Shown in pieces: positions 9,271 to 18,726 of a stretch of DNA of 64,000 bases. Position 1 is the first letter of the stretch. Every line of letters starts with the position of its first letter. The notes beneath the pieces were generated by a model that had not been told where the DNA came from, did not search any database, and was given only the letters and a program-made list of their open reading frames with translations. Both the position numbers and the translations under genes were made by a program. Origin of the DNA: Desulfosporosinus meridiei DSM 13257 (GTDB lineage Bacteria; Bacillota; Desulfitobacteriia; Desulfitobacteriales; Desulfitobacteriaceae); the NCBI RefSeq assembly GCF_000231385.2, contig NC_018515.1:2066501-2130500 (forward strand), given 5' to 3'.

Positions 9271-10143
9271 ATGCGTTATGAAGGAACGGTCTATCGTCCC
9301 CCCAGTGAAGCCGAAAGTTTGCTGATTCAAGCGACTATCGGTTGTCCTCATAATGATTGTACATTCTGTGGTATGTATCGGGACACAAAGTTTCGAATCC
9401 GATCCGTGGCCGATATAAAAGAAGACCTTCTCATGGCCCGAGATTTTTATGGCGATAAAGTAAGGTCGATTTTTTTCCCCGATGGGAACACTATTTTAAT
9501 GAAAACAGATCAGCTTTTAGAGATTCTTTACTATGCTCGGGAAATGTTTCCCTACTTGAAACGTATGACCGTCTATGGCTCTGCGAAATTCATGAAGTTA
9601 AAAAAACTCAATGAGTTTCGCCTTCTAAGAGAAGCAGGCTTAACCCGTATACACTCGGGAATGGAAAGTGGGGATGACGAAGTTCTTCGTAGGATTAAAA
9701 AAGGCTTCACTGCAGCTGAAATGATCGAAGAAGGTCTCAAGGTGAGAGAAGCCGGTCTTGAACTGAGTGAATATATCCTTCTTGGGATCGGTGGACGTGA
9801 ACGTACTCAAGAACATGCTTTAGAAAGTGCTCGGGTGCTTAATGCCTTTACCCCGGATTTTGTTCGGTTCCGCACTTATGTTCCTTGGAAAGGGACGCCC
9901 CTTTATGATGACTATCAACAAGGGCGATTTCACCTTCTCAGTCCCTACGAAGTATTAAGGGAAACCCGTCTTCTGATAGCTAACTTAGAAGATCCTTTCG
10001 AGCTGCTCAGTGATCATATGTCGAATTATGCTCCAATCAATGGGAATATACCTAAGGATAAGCCAGAGATGATTGAAACCATAGATAGACTTTTAGCGGT
10101 ACCAGAAGATAACTTTAAACAAATGGATTCCGGTCTTCTTTAG
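9271..10143 (+). CDS. radical SAM protein
   Basis: A 290-residue radical SAM enzyme with the cluster-binding motif C-X4-C-X2-C at Cys25, Cys30 and Cys33 (GCPHNDCTFCGMY), an Elp3/oxygen-independent coproporphyrinogen oxidase-like arrangement. The family motif ILLGIGG follows in the barrel. There is no extra C-terminal Fe-S or B12 domain. The substrate is unknown. The gene has an ATG start after GAGGAGAGTGATTTC and stands alone. Confidence 0.88.
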   Translation: MRYEGTVYRPPSEAESLLIQATIGCPHNDCTFCGMYRDTKFRIRSVADIKEDLLMARDFYGDKVRSIFFPDGNTILMKTDQLLEILYYAREMFPYLKRMTVYGSAKFMKLKKLNEFRLLREAGLTRIHSGMESGDDEVLRRIKKGFTAAEMIEEGLKVREAGLELSEYILLGIGGRERTQEHALESARVLNAFTPDFVRFRTYVPWKGTPLYDDYQQGRFHLLSPYEVLRETRLLIANLEDPFELLSDHMSNYAPINGNIPKDKPEMIETIDRLLAVPEDNFKQMDSGLL

Positions 10144-10310
10144 GTGGGTTGAACAAGAACATTTAAAATGAGCATCAATTTTGATCACTCGACACTCTCT
10201 GAATTTCAGTAAATTAATGCTAAGAATCAATCATCTTGATTTTCGTGAAAATATCTCAATGGAATTCCAGGTATTCTGTCAAGAAGGGAAATTTCCCAAC
10301 TGATATTTAA

Positions 10311-10369
10311 CCTCACAACATATTTTTTAAATTAGGTGACAATACTACAAAGAAAAATATGTTGTGAGG
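10311..10369 (+). promoter_or_regulatory. 5' leader hairpin that sequesters the OPT gene's ribosome site
   Basis: Two perfect 17-base arms (10311-10327 and 10353-10369) enclose a 25-base loop. The right arm ends in GTTGTGAGG and contains the Shine-Dalgarno GTGAGG of the transporter that starts at 10376. If transcribed, the hairpin would hide the ribosome site, so some signal or factor could control translation. It is not preceded by another gene, so it is not simply an upstream terminator. Confidence 0.6.
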
Positions 10370-10375
10370 TATATT

Positions 10376-12298
10376 ATGGATAATAAGTTATCTAAAGATG
10401 CATATGGTGGCGTAGCTGGCAAAGACTATGTACCTTACATTTCCGGCGGTTCTAAAAAATCTGGTGGAAACGCGGCAGTATTAACGATCGGTATTGTTTT
10501 AGCAGCTTTGTTTGCAGCTTCTACGGCCTATTCAGGTATGAAATCGGGTCTTACAGTTGCAGCTGGTATTCCAGGTTCGATAATAGGCTCCGCACTTATA
10601 GCGGCCTTTGCCAAACAAAAGGGTATTCTTGGGAAAAGCCTAATTCAAGGGATGTCAAGTGGCGGGGAATCAATTGCCAGTGGGATGATATTCGTTTTAC
10701 CGGCAATTATTTTAATAGGTTCAAAAGCTTCTTTTTTAGAAGGCTTTGTTGTTGGGGTAGGCGGCGTCTTATTCGGTATAGCCATAGCTTCCCTAGTTCA
10801 TAATTACTTAATCGTCGAAGAACACGGTGAATTAATGTACCCTGAGTCAATGGCTATCTCTGAAACACTTGTAGCTTCAGAAGCCGCCGGAGAATCTCTT
10901 AAGTACATGGGAATAGGGTTTGGAATAAGTGGTGTCATAACTATTATAACGGGTTCATTTTTAAATGCCGTTAACAACGTTATAAGTTACGTCAACGAGT
11001 CCTTTTACAAGTGGAGATTTCAAGTTGAAGTTAATCCCTTATTATTAGGTATCGGATTCATAGTTGGCATGGAAGTTTCTTTAACGATGTTTGCTGGTTC
11101 GATTTTATCGAACTTCGGTATTTTGCCTCTAATAGGTTACTTCTCTGATCTGGCAAAAGGTGACGTAACCGTATGGAATAATCCAGGAGTTGCGATCAAC
11201 GCTATGAAAGTTAGTGATATAGCCGGTAGTTATGTAAAATATATCGGCGCAGGTATGATGCTTTCCGGCGGTTTAATTGGTGCTGTAAAGTTAATACCTA
11301 CTATAATATTTTCAATTAAAGAAACTCTCAACGCTAAGTCATCAAACAATGAGGATAGCTCATCTGTCACAAACTTAATACTACTTTGTGGTATAATCGT
11401 AGGTCTTATTGCCGGTTTCTTGGTATCCGGCGGTAACATACTAATGGCCGTAACTGCTTCTGTTTTATCATTATTCTTATCTTTATTATTTGTCATTGTT
11501 TCAGGTCGTTTAACAGGTACTATTGGAACTTCCAACCTTCCTGTATCTGGTATGACTATAGCTTCTTTAGTTCTTGTAACCTTTTTATTCGTTGTAATGA
11601 AATGGACAAATCCTGAAAGCAACCGATCTTTACTTCTATTTGGTACATTTATCGTTACTGCTATAGCAACAGCTGGCGGTTACTGCCAATCTCAAAAAGT
11701 TGCCTTCATAATAGGCGGAGACAAAAATGAAATGCAAAAATACTTCGCTATAGCAGGTATCGTTGGCGTCGTAGTTGTAACTGGTACTATATTATTACTT
11801 TCCAATCAACTTGCCATGACCGGTGATAACGTTCCCTTTGCCCTGCCTCAAGCAAACTTAATGGCAACCTTAACGGCTGGTATAATCTCAGGAAAATTAC
11901 CTTGGGTCATGATTATTTTTGGTGTTATTATGGGAATCGTTTTATTCTTTCTAAACCTGCCTATCATGACAGTTGCTATAGGATTCTACTTACCAATTTC
12001 TACAACTTCCATAATTTTAGTAGGTGCCTTAATTCGTTCCCTCGTAGAAAGAACTTCCACATCTGAAAAGGAAAAAGAAGTTAAAGTATCGAATGGAATA
12101 AGCTTATCTTCGGGGCTAGTGGCTGGTGGTTCTATAATAGGACTTATTGGTATAATACTTCAAGTATCAGGTGTGATAAAAGGAAGTGAGCCAAGTGGCT
12201 TCGCTGCTTCTAACGGTATGGCAATTATGATATTAGTGATTCTGGTAGTTGCTACCATAATACCTATAATTACCAGTAAGGCGAAAGACGCTAATTAA
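10376..12298 (+). CDS. OPT family oligopeptide transporter
   Basis: A 640-residue, very hydrophobic protein of the OPT superfamily, with many (about 14-16) membrane helices and family-type segments such as GMSSGGESIASGMIFVLPA, YPESMA and PWVMIIFGVIMG. OPT proteins import small peptides or metal-siderophore compounds with protons; the substrate here is unknown. The start is ATG 6 bases after GTGAGG. An in-frame GTG inside that site is not used. Translation may be limited by the leader hairpin. It is monocistronic. Confidence 0.92.
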   Translation: MDNKLSKDAYGGVAGKDYVPYISGGSKKSGGNAAVLTIGIVLAALFAASTAYSGMKSGLTVAAGIPGSIIGSALIAAFAKQKGILGKSLIQGMSSGGESIASGMIFVLPAIILIGSKASFLEGFVVGVGGVLFGIAIASLVHNYLIVEEHGELMYPESMAISETLVASEAAGESLKYMGIGFGISGVITIITGSFLNAVNNVISYVNESFYKWRFQVEVNPLLLGIGFIVGMEVSLTMFAGSILSNFGILPLIGYFSDLAKGDVTVWNNPGVAINAMKVSDIAGSYVKYIGAGMMLSGGLIGAVKLIPTIIFSIKETLNAKSSNNEDSSSVTNLILLCGIIVGLIAGFLVSGGNILMAVTASVLSLFLSLLFVIVSGRLTGTIGTSNLPVSGMTIASLVLVTFLFVVMKWTNPESNRSLLLFGTFIVTAIATAGGYCQSQKVAFIIGGDKNEMQKYFAIAGIVGVVVVTGTILLLSNQLAMTGDNVPFALPQANLMATLTAGIISGKLPWVMIIFGVIMGIVLFFLNLPIMTVAIGFYLPISTTSIILVGALIRSLVERTSTSEKEKEVKVSNGISLSSGLVAGGSIIGLIGIILQVSGVIKGSEPSGFAASNGMAIMILVILVVATIIPIITSKAKDAN

Positions 12299-12429
12299 CA
12301 ACGCAGGAAATTAAATATAATCTTTTAAAATTATGGCAAAGCATGGTGAGGTTTCTTCATCTTAAGAAAATGAGAGCAGTACCCGAATTACAGGGTAACA
12401 ATTGCCTAATTAAAGGGAGGATTAGTACT

Positions 12430-12792
12430 ATGAAATTCTGCTGGAGCACATTAAGGGTCGCAAATCTAGAGGAATCTTTAAAGTTTTATCAGGAAATAGT
12501 GGGCTTAAAATTAGTCAATAGGTTTCCTGCCGGACCGGGGGTCGAGATAGCCTTTTTAGGAGACGGAGAAACAAAGGTTGAATTGGTCTGTAACGCAGCC
12601 GATACGGAAATTAATTGTGGGACAGATATTTCTTGGGGATTCGAAGTAGAGTCTGTGGATGAATTTATGACATTCCTTAAACAAAGAGGAATAGAAATTC
12701 AAAGTGGACCGTTTCAGCCCAATCCTCACACAAAGTTTTTCTTCATTAATGATCCCAATGGATTCAAACTTCAATTTGTAGAGAATAAGTAA
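12430..12792 (+). CDS. VOC family (glyoxalase/bleomycin-resistance-like) protein
   Basis: A 120-residue two-module VOC fold protein: MKFCWSTLRVANLEESLKFY at the start and a second beta-alpha-beta unit ending in FFINDPNGFKLQFVENK, where the last Glu is a typical metal ligand. It resembles lactoylglutathione lyase-like proteins, but the substrate cannot be told. The ATG at 12430 follows GGGAGG. Upstream in-frame codons lack a ribosome site. Confidence 0.85.
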   Translation: MKFCWSTLRVANLEESLKFYQEIVGLKLVNRFPAGPGVEIAFLGDGETKVELVCNAADTEINCGTDISWGFEVESVDEFMTFLKQRGIEIQSGPFQPNPHTKFFFINDPNGFKLQFVENK

Positions 12793-12908
12793 TTTGGTCA
12801 ATTCACCCCCTAATCATGGGATAGTCTTATTAAGTTTAAAGAATGTGGCTCACCTTCAGTATTCAAAAGTCAGCCGACAGGAATAGTTGCCGGAGAGTGG
12901 AAAATGAA

Positions 12909-13091
12909 ATGGAACCGACATTTTGGGATATTGCAGGTCCTATCGCACTACTTAGCCTACCAATTAGTTTAGTTCTATCAATATATTTTTTTTTGCAAAA
13001 AGAGGATCGTATTTATTTTTATTTGCAGCATAGTCACAGTGATATGTCATTTATTACTTTGGTCAATGACTCAGTATTTGAACCCGCTTAA
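12909..13091 (+). CDS. doubtful small membrane protein
   Basis: A 60-codon frame (MEPTFWDIAGPIALLSLPIS, then a hydrophobic helix and a polar tail) in an otherwise gene-free 350-base stretch. The sequence before it (GGAATAGTTGCCGGAGAGTG) resembles 39508-39530, where it is part of a decayed reading frame. It may be real or a remnant. Confidence 0.25.
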   Translation: MEPTFWDIAGPIALLSLPISLVLSIYFFLQKEDRIYFYLQHSHSDMSFITLVNDSVFEPA

Positions 13092-13143
13092 AGATTCTCT
13101 TATTACTGCTGGTAAAAATCTAAACTGGGGAGAATGGTAAACT

Positions 13144-13971
13144 GTGATTAGGAAAGTTTCAATAACGATAATAGGAAATAAAGACCTTCTTTATGAGCTA
13201 TATGACCATGTTAAACAATATATTTATAAACCGGAAGCGAAAAAATGTGAATATACAGGTCGTGGAAATTTACATGTAATATTAGATAATGAATATTCAG
13301 GGTATCATTATTTGATGGAAATGTCGGAGAAGTTCCAATTGCATCCACATATAGCTCAGTGGGTAAGATACACAAAAGCAGAAGAAGAGAGTGCCAAGTT
13401 TTATGTTATGGGTATTTCGACCCCTTTAGAGTTAGAAGGAACAAAAGCAAGTGATTATGGAACGCAATATAGTGGCGGTTGTCCCCACTGCGGCCTTGGC
13501 GGGGAACCGGTGTCGGATGTGCTGGTGGACCGTAAGTTCATGAAAAAATACAAAATTGGAACACTGTATCCTGATATCTATGTTTCGGAAGAAATCAAGG
13601 AACTTATAGAGTTAAACAATCTGACAGGAGTTTCATTTGACCATGTAGTAAAAGACTATAAGGGACGAGAAATGTCAAGGTTTTTAACTCTTGACATCCA
13701 TCACGTCTTACCCCCCATGAGAGATTCTGTATGGTTAATAAAGGATAAATACCCTGACAGACGTTATGATGCATGCGGGCATTCAGTGGTTTATCTACGC
13801 TCAGATATACAATATGAAAAAGAGAAACTGGATGAGGCACAGGATTTTAACCTTACAAGTGAGTATGTTGATAATTTTCGTTTAAGGCAAATTATTGTCA
13901 GCGCACGAGTGCGGAAATTATTTAAGCAAAACAAAGTTTATTCAGCTTTTTTCCCTGTAGCGATTCTCTGA
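13144..13971 (+). CDS. hypothetical protein with a CPHC motif
   Basis: A 275-residue soluble protein, GTG start after GGGGAGA. I do not recognise the family. It has a CPHCGLGG knuckle near residue 118 that could hold a metal with a later Cys/His (for example YDACGHS). It has no signal peptide or membrane helix. It stands directly upstream of an Rhs toxin remnant and could be an orphan immunity protein (inference from position only). A strong hairpin terminator follows. Confidence 0.6.
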   Translation: MIRKVSITIIGNKDLLYELYDHVKQYIYKPEAKKCEYTGRGNLHVILDNEYSGYHYLMEMSEKFQLHPHIAQWVRYTKAEEESAKFYVMGISTPLELEGTKASDYGTQYSGGCPHCGLGGEPVSDVLVDRKFMKKYKIGTLYPDIYVSEEIKELIELNNLTGVSFDHVVKDYKGREMSRFLTLDIHHVLPPMRDSVWLIKDKYPDRRYDACGHSVVYLRSDIQYEKEKLDEAQDFNLTSEYVDNFRLRQIIVSARVRKLFKQNKVYSAFFPVAIL

Positions 13972-14035
13972 CGCTACTAAAGCTTGAGGTAGCTAATGAC
14001 CTATTAGAAAAAATACAAGCTCTCAAAAATAGATA

Positions 14036-14086
14036 ATAAAATATAGGCCACACACAGTTTTCCGCTGTGGTGGCCTATATTTTATA
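14036..14086 (+). terminator. hairpin terminator
   Basis: TAAAATATAGGCCAC pairs with GTGGCCTATATTTTA around an inner hairpin (CACAG/CTGTG), flanked by A-rich and T-rich sequence. It ends transcription of the 13144-13971 gene. Confidence 0.8.
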
Positions 14087-14135
14087 CCAAACAGTATAAA
14101 AAGCAAAAGTAGAACAGCCCATCCCCTAACTGATT

Positions 14136-14444
14136 CCGGTAAAGACAATAGCTGTCAGCAAATCAGCCCGATTATTTAAAAACCCAAGTAAGATAATGAT
14201 ACAAAAAAACGCTTCGTAGTATTAGCTTACCGCTATAGCAAGTGATTTGAAAAGGCAGGAAGTCGGGTGTTCATCTTTTTCAAATCACTCCATGAGCGGT
14301 AAGCCAATAGACCCCTGAATTTTTTCTGAAACTCTATACGAACCTGTAAAAGATTGTCTTTACCGGCTGGCCCGGTGATTTGAAAAGCTGTATGATATTG
14401 CTGTAATATTTTCAAATCACCAATATTCAGCCGGTAAAGACAAT
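14136..14444 (+). repeat. two nested-hairpin repeats before the Rhs remnant
   Basis: Unit 1 (14225-14304) and unit 2 (14353-14444) share one design: an outer arm (GCTTACCGCT; ATTGTCTTTACCGGCTG), a short gap, an inner arm GTGATTTGAAAA, a ~22-base loop, TTTTCAAATCAC, a 6-base gap and the matching outer arm. The inner arms are the same in both; the outer arms differ but still pair. A lone CCGGTAAAGACAAT at 14136-14149 looks like the outer arm of a third, lost unit. Confidence 0.6.
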
Positions 14445-14452
14445 GGCTGTAA

Positions 14453-14896
14453 ATGGTGAAGAAACTAAAAACGGCACAAGCCATCAGCACAACCAATAAC
14501 TACGGCAGGATAATTATTGCCCTCTACGATGTCTATGACAGCAATAACTACTGGCTGCGTACGCAAGGGATGAAGTATACCACCAGTGAGCCAACCATTC
14601 TCGGAGAGACAACCATAAACTCTGAAAAGTGGGTATTTACCGGCTATCTTCAATATGAGAACGGCACAGCCCTTTTAACCAGCGGCAGTATGACCAATTC
14701 TGCACGGGAAAAGAGCCTGCAATCAGCCGCAAGACACATAATGGGTGAAGGGTGGAGCCTCGATATCCCTTACCTGGAAGTTAACGGTGAAAACGTCTAT
14801 GTAACCCTCCCCAATGGCCAGACGTATGAAGCGGACTTTAGTAAAATAACCACCGCCAACGATGAGGATGAGTGGATCATTACCGAATATGAGTAA
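14453..14896 (+). pseudogene. Rhs/YD-repeat toxin, N-terminal fragment
   Basis: The frame contains GEGWSLDIPYLEV and VTLPNGQTYEADFS, the typical region before the YD repeats of Rhs/TcB-like proteins. There is no signal peptide and no ribosome site at its first codon, so the gene's true start has been lost. The end runs straight into the YD-repeat fragment in another frame: a deletion plus frameshift has joined distant parts of a once much larger gene. Confidence 0.6.
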
Positions 14897-14898
14897 GT

Positions 14899-16319
14899 TA
14901 ACCCTAGTCAAGGACAACGAAAACGGTCGAAATTACCGCTATCAATACGATGCCCTGGGAAGAGTCGTTGAAGAAAACGACAATCTTACAGGTATTAAAA
15001 CCGATTACAACTACAACAAATCTGGAACGATCAAACGCATGAGTCATCTATCTGGAGACACGATCCTAGATTCGTTTAATTATGATTACGACTTGAGGGG
15101 TAATCAGACTCAAAAAGAAGAGAACGGGACCGTAACCCAGTATTACTATGATCCGCTATCCAGGCTCAAGACCGTTTTGAGTCCCGATGACGAAGTGCTC
15201 GATTATAAGTATGATGACTTAAGCAACATCGCAGGTTCTGTAGAAATCAAGGGCAATAGAATTTCCGAAACCTTCTATTTATATGACAGAAACAGCCGAC
15301 TTCTCTTAATGGAAACCCTACAGAGTGACCAGGATGTGGAGCAAAGATTTTCATATGACTAAGAAGGAAATCTTAAGACAAAGGAAGAAGTCATCAAGCA
15401 GAGCGGAAACCTGGCAGCCAGTCAAAAAACAGAGTATCTGTTTAATGGATACAACCAACTGGAGGCACTCATTAATTCCGACGACAGAATAGTAGAGTAT
15501 ACCTACAATGGTGATGGCTTAAGGACCGGAAAACGCCTTGAGGATCAAACCATCAACTATTACTATGACCGTGGGAATATTATCTTCGAAACAAGCAATG
15601 ATGAAGTCACGGCGAAAAACATTCGAGGAAATCGTTTAATCTCCAGGGAAACAAGTTCCGGGGTGTATAATTATCTCCACAACGCTCATGGGGATGTCAT
15701 CAAGCTACTTAACGAAAACGGGGATGTCGTTAAGGATTATACCTATAATCCCTATGGCGAGGAAGAAGTAAAGGGTAGTAATTCCTTCGGTAACAGTCGG
15801 TTCACGGGTGTATGGCAGCAGGAAGTCGAGCAGATAGACAACCCATTTAGGTATTCTGGAGAGTATTTGGATAATGAGAGTGGGCTGTATTATCTGAGGG
15901 CTAGGTATTATGACAGCGAGACGATGCGGTTTATTAGTGAAGATTCAGTTAAGGGAACCCTTGGAGATCCGTTGAGTCTGAATTTATATACGTACTGTCA
16001 AGGCAATCCCATTAAGTATACTGACCCAAGTGGACATTTGGCAGACGCAGGTGGAGGTAGTTATGGATTTCAGGGGATGAGTAAAGCTGGGACGTTAAAT
16101 CTTGATGGGCTAATTGCTAGTACAGATCCATATTTCGGACTTGATGAGTATTTCAATGTACCGTCAGACTATTATACAAACCCTCCTGCTAAACAAATAA
16201 CAAGTGCTTTTCAACAATGGGTAGATCAAGCATACGAAAAAAATCCGAATGATAGGAGCCTTTCTGAAGAAGTTGCAGTAAGATTATTCCCCAGTTCAAA
16301 AGAGCTAGAAGCAACTTAA
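14899..16319 (+). pseudogene. Rhs protein, YD repeats and conserved core, with an in-frame stop
   Basis: YD-type repeats (YQYDALGRVVEE, YYYDPLSRLKTV, YKYDDLSN) are followed by the highly conserved Rhs core (PFRYSGEYLDNESGLYYLRA, then RYYDSETMRFISEDS and NLYTYCQGNPIKYTDPSGH). The frame is open from 14862 to 16319 except for one TAA at 15360-15362, in the position of the Gly-Asn of a YD repeat, so the protein is cut in the middle. Intact Rhs proteins form a shell around the C-terminal toxin. Here the shell cannot form. Confidence 0.85.
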
Positions 16320-16694
16320 TAATGAAATTGAACAAGGGAATATCAGTTTAGGAATTATGCCTTTTGGAGTAGGAGGTATCGGGGCAGGTAGTTCGTTCAT
16401 GAATGACTTGCTGAAAAAAGACTTAAAATATACGGAAAAGTATGGACTTGATGCGAGAAAAGTGCTGCCTGATGGAAGAATACGATACTACGGAGAAATG
16501 AACCAGCTTCCAAAACAGGCGAAATGGCTGGTAGAAGATTAGTCCAAGAACTTGACCCAACAAATGGGAATATTAGAACATGGCAGGAAACCTTAGATGG
16601 TTATGGAAACATACGACAGGTAAGACCGCAATTAGGTTCAGTTAAGATGCACTATATGTTTGATGAATATGGAAATTATACGGGGATGTGGTGA
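16320..16694 (+). pseudogene. Rhs C-terminal toxin tip, frameshifted
   Basis: After the core the sequence continues in two further frames: 16323-16542 (NEIEQGNISLGIMPFGVGG, then GLDARKVLPDGRIRYYGE) and 16524-16694 (MAGRRLVQELDPTNGNIRTW, then KMHYMFDEYGNYTGMW). Rejoined, they make a variable tip with the GRRLVxExDP...W...HYMFDxxGNY pattern seen at the end of many polymorphic toxins. I do not know its activity. It lies next to its probable immunity gene. Confidence 0.6.
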
Positions 16695-16699
16695 TAAGC

Positions 16700-16981
16700 A
16701 TGATAAAACCTACATTAGAGGATATTATTGAAAAACTGGAGCTGGTCGATGAAGGGAAGTTAAGTCGTGAGGAGATTTCTAATTGGGCCGAAAGAACCTC
16801 TCAGTTTTTTGAAAGTGAAGGTACATTGAGTGAAAAGGATATATCCATTTGGAAAAGCCTTGATGTAGTAATGGGTATTGACATTAAAGATTCACCAGAA
16901 GAATACCTTCATAATGAAATTGACATTAGGAACTGGATAACGAGGTTTAGAGCAATACTCAGGGATTCTGAAAAAGGTTAA
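16700..16981 (+). CDS. probable immunity protein of the Rhs toxin
   Basis: A 93-residue acidic helical protein (MIKPTLEDIIEKLELVDEGK, then ISNWAERTSQFFES and DISIWKSLDVVMGIDI), similar in style to colicin-D-type immunity proteins. It begins within a few bases of the toxin's stop at 16694; GTG codons at 16688 and 16691 are alternative starts. The tight spacing after the toxin tip supports the immunity role. It is undamaged although the toxin gene is broken, as expected if loss of immunity was the more harmful step. Confidence 0.6.
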   Translation: MIKPTLEDIIEKLELVDEGKLSREEISNWAERTSQFFESEGTLSEKDISIWKSLDVVMGIDIKDSPEEYLHNEIDIRNWITRFRAILRDSEKG

Positions 16982-17125
16982 ATATCTAAAAAAACTTCTG
17001 CCACAACATTGTTGCGATGTCGAAACATATTTTCGAAACCTCAATTAAATAACATTGAATTAAGAAACTAACTACCATAATGATAATTCTGCGGTCAGAT
17101 TCTGGGTACAACAATTCCGATCGTG

Positions 17126-17164
17126 GAACAAGGGTCCAGCGAAAAGTCGACTGGACCCTTGTTC
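17126..17164 (+). terminator. hairpin terminator
   Basis: GAACAAGGGTCCAG pairs perfectly with CTGGACCCTTGTTC around an 11-base loop. Only a short T-run follows, so efficiency is uncertain. It ends the Rhs/immunity segment. Confidence 0.7.
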
Positions 17165-17311
17165 TATTGCAGTGAATTTAGCCGCATTTTGTAGAGAGCG
17201 GTGATCCTTTCTCTAGCCTTTGTGATAAAATGGCGGTAGATGTTGGAAGGATATCTGCCACCACCTAAAAAGCAACTACAGTTTGACACCTTAGGGGACG
17301 GGTAAAGCTTA

Positions 17312-17560
17312 TTCAATTCAATCATATTCGGAGGCGGGCAACAAGATCAAAATAACTTGCAGAACATTCCGGATGCTGCAAATTTTTATGAAGTAGATCC
17401 CAAAGTAGTAGCAGGTGTTATATACGCGGAACAGCCAAAATACAAATGGATAAGATTGGTATTGATGTTGTATAAAAAGGCTCTTTCGCTCTATCCAGCG
17501 GAAGTTTCGAAATATTTGGAACACCTTGAGAAACATTATCATGATATTAAAAGCATATAG
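17312..17560 (+). pseudogene. fragment of a second toxin tip (lysozyme-like motif)
   Basis: An open frame reads FNSIIFGGGQQDQNNLQNIP, then DAANFYEVDPKVVAGVIYAE, and after an apparent deletion KWIRLVLMLYKKALSLYPAE to a stop. VDPKVVAGVIYAEQ is the first catalytic-helix motif of lysozyme/transglycosylase-like domains found at the ends of polymorphic toxins. There is no start or ribosome site. The rest of 16982-17311 shows only the hairpin above and no gene. Confidence 0.4.
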
Positions 17561-17630
17561 AATAAGTAATCTTAGTCAATTCACCCCATAATCACTGCTT
17601 ATTATCATTTGCTGCAATGTATCTTTTTCA

Positions 17631-17674
17631 AAAATGCAAAAAAGCTTCCTTTAGGGGAGCTTTTTTGCATTTTA
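17631..17674 (+). terminator. hairpin terminator
   Basis: AAAATGCAAAAAAGCTTCC pairs with GGGGAGCTTTTTTGCATTTT around a short loop, with A- and T-rich flanks, so it may work in both directions. It separates the Rhs region from the EamA transporter. Confidence 0.8.
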
Positions 17675-17814
17675 CTGTATGACAATCAATAAAAGGAATC
17701 GGAGATGCCTATACCCCGTATCGTTCTTAGGTATTTGACGAAAGTCGGTACCTTACTTATAATGAGGCTCGTGAATATTGTGTAATATGTAACAAGGAGA
17801 AGGGAAAAAATGAA

Positions 17815-18723
17815 ATGCTAAATGGTTATCTATTAATAATTCTCGCAGCTATAGGCTATGGGGCTTTGCCCATATTCGTAAAATGGGGGTATAACCTGGG
17901 TTTAACCATGGATCTTATGTTATTCTCGCGATTTCTGATAGCCAGTAGTTTAATGGTTTTTATCCACTTGGTCAGTCGAAAAAAGGGCTTAAAAATATCC
18001 AAATCTTGTCTTTTACTACTAACCCTCCAGGGATTACTGTTTTTTGGCTGTTCATATTCCTACTTTCTATCTATTAAGTATATGTCAGCCACCATTACTA
18101 ATATATTGCTTTATACCTATCCTCTGATGGTTGTACTTATGTCCGCCATGTTTTTTAAAGAGAAAATATCCTTGGTTAAGGGCGTAACTTTACTGATTGC
18201 CTTTTTCGGTTGCTTGCTGGTGGTAGATGTTGTAAATATATCAGGGCAAAAAATCAGCATGCCGGGCTTTTTTTATGGTGTTTTATCAGCGCTATTTTAT
18301 GCGCTATACAATATCCTTGGACAGCATCTTTCCGAAAAGGCGGATCCATTTACCGTATCCGCTTCTACAAGCATCATTTGTTTGTTGGCTACTATGGCTG
18401 TTTATCCTCCGACCAATGTCTTTTCGGGTCACTCCCAGTCAGCCCTGTGGATCGTAGGTCTTGGAACAGCAATAATATGTACCGTTATCCCTCTTTTTTC
18501 TTATCAAAAAGGGCTAGCCCTTTTAGGAGCCAGCCAGGCTTCTATCTTAAGTACCATGGAACCTGCAATAACCATCGTATTAGCTGGCTTCATTCTGGGA
18601 GAAACACTGACAAGCAGCCAACTGCTAGGAGGCTTGCTTGTTATATGCGGAGTTTTGTTGCTTAAATTAGATAAATTGGAACGCCCCTATCCTTTCAAAC
18701 GTCATTTGAGCCATAAAGCATAA
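17815..18723 (+). CDS. EamA/DMT family transporter
   Basis: A 302-residue inner-membrane protein with two EamA repeats of five helices each; the first repeat ends near VLMSAMFFKEKISLVKG and the second near EPAITIVLAGFILGETLTSS. Members export amino acids or other small metabolites; the substrate is unknown. The start ATG has AAGGAG 17-21 bases upstream plus GGGA closer. An in-frame alternative is not obvious. It ends just before a hairpin shared with the opposing tiny genes. Confidence 0.9.
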   Translation: MLNGYLLIILAAIGYGALPIFVKWGYNLGLTMDLMLFSRFLIASSLMVFIHLVSRKKGLKISKSCLLLLTLQGLLFFGCSYSYFLSIKYMSATITNILLYTYPLMVVLMSAMFFKEKISLVKGVTLLIAFFGCLLVVDVVNISGQKISMPGFFYGVLSALFYALYNILGQHLSEKADPFTVSASTSIICLLATMAVYPPTNVFSGHSQSALWIVGLGTAIICTVIPLFSYQKGLALLGASQASILSTMEPAITIVLAGFILGETLTSSQLLGGLLVICGVLLLKLDKLERPYPFKRHLSHKA

Positions 18724-18726
18724 TAA

